In this document: positions 13,900-20,002 of the stretch, in pieces
How the letters are laid out: every line of letters starts with the position of its first letter
How positions within the stretch are numbered: the stretch's first letter is position 1
Assembly: GCA_910579645.1 (NCBI GenBank)
Contig: CAJTVK010000001.1
Coordinates: 1 to 20,002, forward strand
Origin: an uncultured Lachnospiraceae bacterium
Lineage (GTDB): Bacteria > Bacillota > Clostridia > Lachnospirales > Lachnospiraceae
Direction: 5' to 3'
DNA: 20,002 bases
Program-made: the position numbers and the translations under genes
Notes under the pieces: model-generated
Databases searched by the model: none
Told to the model about the DNA's origin: nothing
Seen by the model: only the letters and a program-made list of their open reading frames with translations

Positions 13900-15077
13900 T
13901 CACCCAGAAATTCCAAGTTCTTACGGATCACTTCACACCTCTGCGCCACGCATTCCACCGAACGCAGCGGGTCTTCCGGCGTATGGAAAACATAATCCAG
14001 TAATTTATCCACCGTAGTGACCGCCACATGCATCCGGGTGTCGCTGGAGGCATAATAAATCAGCACCTCCCCGTTCTCCTTGGCAATTGCCCCGTTGGTA
14101 AATACCACATTGGACACGTCTCCTACCCGCTCCCATCCCCTTGGGCCGATCAGCAGGCCGGAAGGCTCCGCAATCACCTTGGACGGGTCCTTCAGATCCG
14201 TGGCAAATGCGTAAATGACATACCGCAGCCCCGCCGCGGTATTGCGTACGCCGTGGGCAATATGAATCCATCCCTTATCCGTTTTAATAGGCACCGCACC
14301 GGCACCGTTTTTCGCTTCCGTAATCGTATGGTATTTCCGGATGCTGGTCATTTTCTCTTCGTCAATGACCGCATGGGCAATATCCCCGCACAGCCCGAAG
14401 CCAATGCCGCCGCCGGAACCCGTCTCGATAAAATCGTCCATGGGCCTTGTATAAAACGCATATTTCCCGTCCACAAACTCCGGGTGGAGCACCACATTCC
14501 TCTGCTGCGGGGATTTGAGCGTCACCAGATTATCCAGCCGCTCCCAGTTCTTTAAGTCCTTAGTCCTCACAATGCCTGCCGCCGCTACCGCCGCCGATAA
14601 ATCATTTACCGAAGCATCCTTGCTCTCGGAACAGAACACACCGTAAATATACCCGTCTTCATGCTTCGTCAGACGCATATCATACACATTCGTCTCCTCC
14701 GGACAGGTATCCGGCAGAAGAATGGGATAATCCCAGAAACGGAAACCGTCAATGCCGTTATCACTTTCCGCCACGCCGAAGAAGGACTTCCTGTCGTCTC
14801 CCTCAATACGGGCTACCAGATAATATTTCCCGTTTAATTCAATGGCTCCGGAATTCATCACCGCATTGATGCCCAGCCTCTTCATAAAGTAAGGGTTTGT
14901 CTGCGGATTCAGGTCATACTGCCATGTGAGCGGAATATGCTCTCTTGTCAATACCGGATACTTATACCTGTCATAAATTCCGTTATAAAAGCTGTCGTCC
15001 ACTTCATTCTTACGGTTCACCAACGCCTCGTATTTCTCAAGCTCCTCATAATATTTTTTATGCAAATTCTGCGACAT
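13890..15077 (-). CDS. GH130_1-type 4-O-beta-D-mannosyl-D-glucose phosphorylase
   Basis: 395 residues from the ATG at 15077, preceded by AGGAGGAGCGGGA. The long helical N-terminus (1-60: NLHKKYYEELEKYEALVNRK onward) is the mark of GH130 subfamily 1. The propeller then shows LGINAVMNSGAIE, VARIEGDDRKSFFGVAES, and NVYDMRL with Asp133, matching the general acid of characterised mannosylglucose phosphorylases. RNVVLHPEF and GAGAVPIKT line the phosphate and sugar sites. It converts mannosylglucose plus phosphate to alpha-mannose-1-phosphate and glucose. The substrate is made by the epimerase encoded immediately upstream, whose last 20 bases overlap this start, so the two are translationally coupled and form a metabolic pair. 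Cytoplasmic. Confidence 0.94.
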   Translation of the reverse strand: MSQNLHKKYYEELEKYEALVNRKNEVDDSFYNGIYDRYKYPVLTREHIPLTWQYDLNPQTNPYFMKRLGINAVMNSGAIELNGKYYLVARIEGDDRKSFFGVAESDNGIDGFRFWDYPILLPDTCPEETNVYDMRLTKHEDGYIYGVFCSESKDASVNDLSAAVAAAGIVRTKDLKNWERLDNLVTLKSPQQRNVVLHPEFVDGKYAFYTRPMDDFIETGSGGGIGFGLCGDIAHAVIDEEKMTSIRKYHTITEAKNGAGAVPIKTDKGWIHIAHGVRNTAAGLRYVIYAFATDLKDPSKVIAEPSGLLIGPRGWERVGDVSNVVFTNGAIAKENGEVLIYYASSDTRMHVAVTTVDKLLDYVFHTPEDPLRSVECVAQRCEVIRKNLEFLGEGR

Positions 15078-16239
15078 TCCCGCTCCTCCTTATTACCTCA
15101 AAGCACATCCTTCCGTTATGATAAGGACATTTCCAAGGCTCCACAATGGGCTTCCCTTCCATGGGATGCCCCCACCGGTCCACTTTCCAGAACCATTCGC
15201 TGCCTTCCCTCTTATCCGTCATATATTCTTTAATAAACTCCCACACACTCTTTGCCGCATCCAGATATTCCGTTTTGGAAGGATCCTTCTGATAACCGTT
15301 CAGAAATCCTACTACCGTTTCCGCCTGTACCCACCAGATCCTGCTTTCGTCCACCACTCCCTTTTCACATTCATTGGCCAGGGAATGCCCGTCAAATGCA
15401 GTCTTATAAATCATGGCAGTCAGTTCCTCCGTCATCGGGCTAAGCTTCTCCCGATAGCTTTCCTCGCCTAAAATTTCCAAACCGCGGTCCAGCAGCCACG
15501 CCGTCTCGATATCATGCCCATAGGAATGCAGATCCAAGATGGAATTCCACTGTCTGTCAAAAAACACCTCCTGCCTGTGCAGCTTAGGATTATATACCTT
15601 GTCGGCAAAGGTATCCATAATCTGCTTTAATTTATCCTTCACTGCCGCATCTTTGCTCACACGGAACAATTCCGTATAAGCTTCGAACACATGCAGGAGC
15701 GTGTTCATTGTCTTGTCTGCCATCACGCCGTTTTCCGAAAGTTTGTCATTTTCCGTCTCCCGGAACGCCCGGTCAAAGCTTTCTTTATATCCCAGTTCAT
15801 CCGTACATTTCTCTTCTATCAGACGGTACAGCCCAAAGGCCAGCTTCAGGGCCTCTTCCTCCTTGCTTGCATCATAATAGGAAGCTAAGGCATATACGGC
15901 AAACGCCTGATTATAAGTATGCTTTGTGGTGTCCTCCGGCTCCCCGTCATATTTCATCGACCAATATATTCCGCCGTATTCTTTATCTATGCAGCATTTC
16001 TTCATAAATTCAAACGCATGCTTTGCATCCTCCAGCAGCCTCTCTTCCTTCAGAATCATATAGGCGTTGGAAAAAAACCACAGAATCCTGCTGTTCAGAA
16101 TGCAGCCCTTCACTGCCTTTTCATCCACCTTCAGGTCATACCCTACCCAGCCGTAATAACCGCCGGCCTCATCCTTCAGCCCTTCCCAGAAGGGTATGAT
16201 AACCTCCGTCAGATGTTTCCTCATTTCTCCCGCTAACAT
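15058..16239 (-). CDS. Cellobiose/mannobiose 2-epimerase (AGE superfamily)
   Basis: 393 residues from the ATG at 16239 (GGAGGG upstream); the open frame to 16332 overlaps the permease gene and is not used. An (alpha/alpha)6-barrel enzyme that converts the reducing-end glucose or mannose of beta-1,4-disaccharides at C2. Residues expected from the Ruminococcus albus enzyme are in nearly identical positions: Arg51 in NSRILW, His183 in TLLHVFEAY, His242 in HSYGHDIETAW, and His374 in CPYHNGRM. In this operon the physiological reaction would be mannobiose to mannosylglucose for the next gene product. It ends inside the start of the GH130_1 gene, sharing 20 bases (15058-15077), with that gene's ribosome site within its final codons. 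Confidence 0.95.
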   Translation of the reverse strand: MLAGEMRKHLTEVIIPFWEGLKDEAGGYYGWVGYDLKVDEKAVKGCILNSRILWFFSNAYMILKEERLLEDAKHAFEFMKKCCIDKEYGGIYWSMKYDGEPEDTTKHTYNQAFAVYALASYYDASKEEEALKLAFGLYRLIEEKCTDELGYKESFDRAFRETENDKLSENGVMADKTMNTLLHVFEAYTELFRVSKDAAVKDKLKQIMDTFADKVYNPKLHRQEVFFDRQWNSILDLHSYGHDIETAWLLDRGLEILGEESYREKLSPMTEELTAMIYKTAFDGHSLANECEKGVVDESRIWWVQAETVVGFLNGYQKDPSKTEYLDAAKSVWEFIKEYMTDKREGSEWFWKVDRWGHPMEGKPIVEPWKCPYHNGRMCFEVIRRSGNVAEFA

Positions 16240-16280
16240 AATAGCCCTCCATGCTTTCCGTGTCTTGCGCCCGCACTTTC

Positions 16281-17129
16281 CTATCCTTTTACCGCGCCTG
16301 CGGCAAGCCCGCTGTAAATCTGTTTCTGGCAAAGGATAAAAATCAGCAGTGCCGGCAGAAGCGAAATGATAACCCCCGCACAGATTAAATTGTACTGACT
16401 GCCCAGCGGCCCGGTGAACGTAAACAAAGAAGTGGCAACGGTGCCGAGCTTGGTCTTATCCTGCAGATACAGCTGTGCCATGTAATATTCGTTATATGTG
16501 CCCACGCCTTTCAGAATCATGGACGTAACGATTGCCGGCTTCAGCAGGGGAAGCAGTATCCTTCCGTAAATGGTAAAGTAGGAAGCCCCGTCCACAATCG
16601 CCGATTCGTCCAGCGATACCGGTATATTTTCAAAGAACTGTATGAAGATGTAAATGGAAATGACATCCGTACCCATCATCAGAATAATATATCCGTATAA
16701 ATGATTGATAAAGCCCAACGCATTCATAATGGAATAAACCGAGACCTGCATCGCCACGCCCGGAAGCAATGTGGCAAAAAGGAACAGGTTACGGATCAGC
16801 CCGTTTCCCGGGAACTTAAACCGGTTCAGGATATAAGCCAGCTGTGTCCCTATCAGTATAGACCCCGCCAGCACGCAGACCAGCACAATTCCTGAATTCA
16901 GAAAGCCCCGTCCCATATTCGCCCTTTGAAACGCTTCCGTAAAATTGGTGAAATTCAGCCAGCTTTGCGGCAATGTCATAACATTGGTGCTCTGATATTC
17001 CTCGGTCGTCTTAAATGCCGTAATCACACAGGATACTACCGGCAGAATCGCTATGAAAGAGAAAAAGAGCAGCGAAAAATATTTCAGGAATACCAATAAC
17101 CCATTTTTGATTTTACCAAACGCCGTCAT
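16281..17129 (-). CDS. ABC sugar permease, MalG-type (CUT1)
   Basis: 282 residues and six predicted membrane segments (about 14-38, 78-103, 113-133, 143-165, 197-215 and 249-269). The EAA loop that docks the ATPase is at 175-198 (ESAIVDGASYFTIYGRILLP), and the C-terminus GLAAGAVKG is the standard MalG ending. It starts one base after the stop of the upstream permease, so the pair is translationally coupled. With the other permease and the binding protein it would import manno-oligosaccharides. No ATPase gene is present; CUT1 systems in Firmicutes commonly share an MsmX/MsmK-type ATPase coded elsewhere. Confidence 0.95.
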   Translation of the reverse strand: MTAFGKIKNGLLVFLKYFSLLFFSFIAILPVVSCVITAFKTTEEYQSTNVMTLPQSWLNFTNFTEAFQRANMGRGFLNSGIVLVCVLAGSILIGTQLAYILNRFKFPGNGLIRNLFLFATLLPGVAMQVSVYSIMNALGFINHLYGYIILMMGTDVISIYIFIQFFENIPVSLDESAIVDGASYFTIYGRILLPLLKPAIVTSMILKGVGTYNEYYMAQLYLQDKTKLGTVATSLFTFTGPLGSQYNLICAGVIISLLPALLIFILCQKQIYSGLAAGAVKG

Positions 17130-17130
17130 A

Positions 17131-18147
17131 TTACTTCAACCCCCTTTTTGCCCTATATTTTGCCAATTGTTTTTCACGCCTTATGCCTGCATTCTTGTTC
17201 TCGTCTTCCGCATCCTTGAACACATATTTAAAGAACAGTTTCTGCAGTATGGTTGCCCCGAAAATAATCATTAACAGCACAATGGCCATAGCCGATGCAA
17301 GGCCTACCTTCTGGCTGACATGGGCAATCTCATTCATTATGACGAAATATGTCCCCGTGCCTGCCCCACCGTTTGTAATGACATACGGCGGCTCAAAGGC
17401 GCTGAGCGAACCCGTGATGGAAAGAATCACGTTAAGGGTGACAATGGTTTTAATGCTGGGCAGAATGATATAAATAAACTGATGAAATTTATTTGCGCCG
17501 TCCAGGTCAGCCGCTTCATACAAATCCGCATCCACGGACATAATTGCCCCGATGAACAGCACCATGTTCTGCCCGAAATACCTCCATACGCTGGTCGCCA
17601 CCAAAGATATATTGTTAATCCGCTGGTCTCTCAGCCAGTACGGAAGATTATCCAGTTCAAAACCGCACCATTGCAGCACCGTATCCAGCACAAAGCCTCT
17701 GGTATAGAAAAACTTAAAAATAAAACCAATTGCAATCCCGCTGATTAAGTAAGGGAAGAACATAAATCCCTTGAAAATGTTGCCGCCCTTTACCTTAAAG
17801 CTGAGCATGGTTGCCAGATACAGGGCAATCACAAGCTGCAGCAAAGCGCCGCCGATATAATAAAGGCTCAGTTTCAAAGCGCCGAAGCAGTCGTCCCTTT
17901 TAAATACCTGTATATAATTATCCCAGCCTACGAATTTCTTCGGCCCGATATATTTCATCCTATAGAAGCTGAACCGGAACATTTCGCCGAAAGGCAAATA
18001 TGTAAACGTGAACAGCAGAAGCAGCGGAAGAAACATAAATGCCACTATGATGATTGACCGCTGCCCCTTCCGGCTCTGCGCCCATTTGATTAAATTGAAC
18101 GGTTCTTTTTGTTTAGGTTGCGCTGCTTGTTTTGTAGTTGCTGCCAT
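17131..18147 (-). CDS. ABC sugar permease, MalF/UgpA-type (CUT1)
   Basis: 338 residues from the ATG at 18147 with AGGAGG upstream. A basic cytoplasmic N-terminus (1-30) is followed by six membrane segments, beginning about 31-53. The EAA loop is at 211-233 (EAADLDGANKFHQFIYIILP). A charged tail (about 311-338) rich in lysine and arginine extends beyond the last segment, longer than in many relatives. It pairs with the MalG-type permease encoded next. The gene follows the binding-protein gene after a 131-bp gap with two hairpins, a common arrangement that gives more binding protein than permease. Confidence 0.95.
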   Translation of the reverse strand: MAATTKQAAQPKQKEPFNLIKWAQSRKGQRSIIIVAFMFLPLLLLFTFTYLPFGEMFRFSFYRMKYIGPKKFVGWDNYIQVFKRDDCFGALKLSLYYIGGALLQLVIALYLATMLSFKVKGGNIFKGFMFFPYLISGIAIGFIFKFFYTRGFVLDTVLQWCGFELDNLPYWLRDQRINNISLVATSVWRYFGQNMVLFIGAIMSVDADLYEAADLDGANKFHQFIYIILPSIKTIVTLNVILSITGSLSAFEPPYVITNGGAGTGTYFVIMNEIAHVSQKVGLASAMAIVLLMIIFGATILQKLFFKYVFKDAEDENKNAGIRREKQLAKYRAKRGLK

Positions 18148-18176
18148 ACCATTTCCTCCTGACTTCCAAATCCGCC

Positions 18177-18243
18177 CTCCGGAACCGCCGGAGAACCCCC
18201 AATCTCCTGAATGTCAGAGCCAAGGAGATTTCTCCCTGGCTCT
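18177..18243 (-). other. Two intercistronic hairpins between binding-protein and permease genes
   Basis: In the operon transcript, the arms 18231-18243 and 18216-18228 make a 13-bp stem with one G-U pair around two or three bases. The same pair is an A-C mismatch on the other strand, which favours a role in the minus-strand RNA. A second stem, CTCCGG (18177-18182) with CCGGAG (18188-18193), sits just before the permease ribosome site. No U tract follows, so full termination is unlikely; stabilising the upstream mRNA or partial attenuation is more likely. Confidence 0.6.
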
Positions 18244-18278
18244 ATGAAATTCCGCTTATGTTTCCAGAAACAATCCCA

Positions 18279-19751
18279 TTACTGGTTCACTTCTACGCCT
18301 ACTACTTCCTGTGCGTCAGACCATCTTTCATTCCAGTCAGCCATAATTTCGTCAAAGGTCATGTCGCCGTTGGATGCATGTTCGATAATCTGCTGAATCT
18401 TACTGTCGCCGCCTGCATTGATATTGATTTCGGATTCCGCATTCAGTTCATTCAGGAAATCTTCCTCCCCTGCCAGAGCCGGTTCGTCCGCTACGAAATC
18501 AATGCCTTCGAATGCGGAGTACAGATCCGGATATTCTCCGTTCACGTCAATGGGAACACCGCCTTCATTGAAGCTGAATCCGGATTTCTCCGTCATCCAT
18601 TTTACAAATACCATTGCCGCTGCCTTATTGTCGTCGGAAGCATTTACGTTGATGCCGTAGTTATAGTCAGGGCCTGCGGATGCATACTGCTTTCCGCCCA
18701 CCGTAATCGGGAAGGACATATATCCGATATCATCCCCATGGTCGCCTGCTTCCACCATCTGGGAGAATGCCCAGGAACCCAATACCATGCACCCAATCTG
18801 TCCGTTATTGATCTGCCCCTTGCAGCCTTCCCAGTCCGTCGTCATATAGTCGTCTTCCGTCAGGCCTGCGGCAACTGCGTCGTAAAGAATTTTATATACT
18901 GCATATGCATGTGTTCCGTCGCCGAAATCTTTGAAAGGATCCTTTGCATGAAGGAGTTCCTGATTCATGTACTTTGCGGAGCCTGTTGCGGAACCGCCGA
19001 TATATGCATCCCATGCTCCCATAGTCCAGCCTGCCGCATAGTTGGTATATAACGGGATGGCATCGGTCTTATCTTTAATTGCCTGCAGAGCCGCAAGGAA
19101 TTCATCGGGTGTCTTCGGGATGGAAGTTACCCCTGCCGCTTCGAACACGGCCTTATTATATACAATGCCCTGCGCATTGCCGGTGGAAGCCACGCCATAC
19201 ACTATATTGTCATACATCCAGTTATTTGCAAACCTGACAACCTTGTCCATATCCTCCAGGCTTCCGTAAGGTACGAAATATTCGCTAAGAAGATTTTTGT
19301 CTACCGTCGGTATCATCATGACGTCTCCCCAGTCACCGGCTGACAGACGGAGCAGCGCATCGTCCGCATAGTTTGTAATGCCTTCCACTTCCACGGTAAT
19401 GTTCGGATACATTTCATTGAATGCCGCAATATATTCGCCGATTGCACCGCTTTCAATCAAATCCGTCCTATGGCTGAGCCATTTGATGCTTGTGGTAATA
19501 TCCGTGTAGCTTTCCCCCAGCACAATATCCGTATAATTGAGGCCGCCTGCCGAAGCCCCTTCCGCCGGTGTCTCTTTTTCTGCCGATTCCGCTTCCTTGT
19601 CTGCCGGTGCGGCATCCTCGGAATCCTCCGCGGCCGCTGCCGGTGTTTCGCTTGGTGCCGATGTGCCTGTGCTGTCACCGCCGCCGCATCCTGCTGCGGA
19701 AAGTGCCATAACTGCCGCAAGGCTGAGTGCCAAAACTTTTTTCAGTTTCAT
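18279..19751 (-). CDS. Sugar-binding lipoprotein of ABC transporter (family 1 / CUT1)
   Basis: 490 residues from the ATG at 19751 with AAGGAGG upstream. It has a lipoprotein signal peptide with lipobox SAAGC, so Cys22 is lipidated after cleavage. A low-complexity alanine/glutamate/proline/threonine linker (about 23-68) tethers the binding domain to the membrane. The mature domain has the usual type 1 features: SIKWLSHRTD near the first strand, YPNITVEVEG (about 114-123), a tryptophan-rich ligand region around WTMGAWDAY, and the C-terminal helical segment ending in the last residues. It is the first gene of the mannan operon and presumably captures beta-mannan oligosaccharides at the cell surface. 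The exact ligand is inferred from the operon, not from the protein itself. Confidence 0.95.
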   Translation of the reverse strand: MKLKKVLALSLAAVMALSAAGCGGGDSTGTSAPSETPAAAAEDSEDAAPADKEAESAEKETPAEGASAGGLNYTDIVLGESYTDITTSIKWLSHRTDLIESGAIGEYIAAFNEMYPNITVEVEGITNYADDALLRLSAGDWGDVMMIPTVDKNLLSEYFVPYGSLEDMDKVVRFANNWMYDNIVYGVASTGNAQGIVYNKAVFEAAGVTSIPKTPDEFLAALQAIKDKTDAIPLYTNYAAGWTMGAWDAYIGGSATGSAKYMNQELLHAKDPFKDFGDGTHAYAVYKILYDAVAAGLTEDDYMTTDWEGCKGQINNGQIGCMVLGSWAFSQMVEAGDHGDDIGYMSFPITVGGKQYASAGPDYNYGINVNASDDNKAAAMVFVKWMTEKSGFSFNEGGVPIDVNGEYPDLYSAFEGIDFVADEPALAGEEDFLNELNAESEININAGGDSKIQQIIEHASNGDMTFDEIMADWNERWSDAQEVVGVEVNQ

Positions 19752-20002
19752 AATAAAACCTCCTTAAATTATTATTAATTTTTTCGGCCTTACACCTTCT
19801 GTGTCCTGCCGCTCATGTAACTTTAATTTAATTATATTTAACTTTATTTTTTAATCATCACTTATAATTGCTATTTATCTTTAATTATTGTTTGTTTTAT
19901 ATATTTCTTCCTTTTATACAATTTTTTATATTTTATTTTGTGCATATTGTACATTACTCTTCTTGTTTTCTTTGTAAAACATATATCTATAAGTTTTTAA
20001 GC
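19752..20002 (-). promoter_or_regulatory. A/T-rich upstream region of the mannan operon, probable promoter
   Basis: No gene is seen in these 251 bases. From about 19815 to the edge the DNA is strikingly A/T-rich. A TATAAT box (19836-19831 on the minus strand) lies 80 bases before the start codon but has no matching -35 box; several other A/T-rich -10-like sequences exist. An imperfect palindrome, TGTGCATATTGTACA (19939-19953), could be an operator. In the leader, CGGC (19785-19788) with GCCG (19808-19811) and ACAC (19792-19795) with GTGT (19801-19804) make a hairpin with an internal loop. No cre-like catabolite site was recognised. The regulator gene would be outside the window. Confidence 0.4.

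Noticed and set aside
19831..19860. Full sigma-A promoter built on the TATAAT at 19831-19836
   Set aside because: The bases 17 bp upstream on the minus strand (GATGAT) do not match a -35 box; kept only as part of a general promoter region.

Overview
The window looks like chromosome from a Gram-positive gut anaerobe of the Clostridia, most likely a Lachnospiraceae relative of Roseburia, Blautia or Eisenbergiella. The evidence is moderate GC genes with strong AGGAGG ribosome sites, a lysine-tailed small protein of DUF6465 type, an Rpn-type PD-(D/E)XK nuclease with the Lachnospiraceae-style EGLREG tail, and a beta-mannan utilisation operon like the one known from Roseburia intestinalis. The genus is inferred; no rRNA or marker gene is present.

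Left part (1-4046, all minus strand): a small DUF6465-like protein with a histone-H1-like tail, undecaprenyl-diphosphatase UppP, a patatin-like phospholipase and a class I/II aminotransferase. These appear to be ordinary housekeeping or lipid genes with no evident shared pathway. A diverged 83-bp repeat lies at the extreme left edge (minus) and again at 4157-4239 (plus), so the block sits between inverted copies.

Middle (4047-5650): a gene-free stretch holding the second repeat copy and two abutting palindrome-ended, MITE-like elements that share an ACTAGT hexamer. They are followed directly by a promoter and a plus-strand Rpn nuclease gene. A perfect 20-bp bidirectional terminator separates this from the next block.

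Right part (5660-19751, all minus strand, about 14 kb): one apparent operon. In transcription order it encodes a sugar-binding lipoprotein, two CUT1 permeases, a cellobiose/mannobiose 2-epimerase, GH130_1 mannosylglucose phosphorylase, GH130_2 mannooligosaccharide phosphorylase, a CE2-type acetyl esterase, a CE17-type acetyl esterase, a methyl-accepting chemotaxis protein, and a GH1 glycosidase fused to a type I mannose-6-phosphate isomerase. The inferred scheme is uptake of acetylated (gluco)manno-oligosaccharides, cytoplasmic deacetylation, epimerisation of mannobiose to mannosylglucose, and phosphorolysis to mannose-1-phosphate. Glucosyl or mannosyl ends are trimmed by GH1, and mannose-6-phosphate enters glycolysis through the isomerase domain. 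A phosphomannomutase, an extracellular endomannanase, the ABC ATPase and a regulator are not in the window. Hairpins sit in three of the intercistronic gaps and may tune the expression of individual genes.

The most unusual items are the GH1-isomerase fusion, the chemoreceptor inside a sugar operon with its basic N-terminal extension, the nested palindromic elements in front of the Rpn gene, and the 83-bp dispersed repeat. No CRISPR array, tRNA or rRNA was seen.
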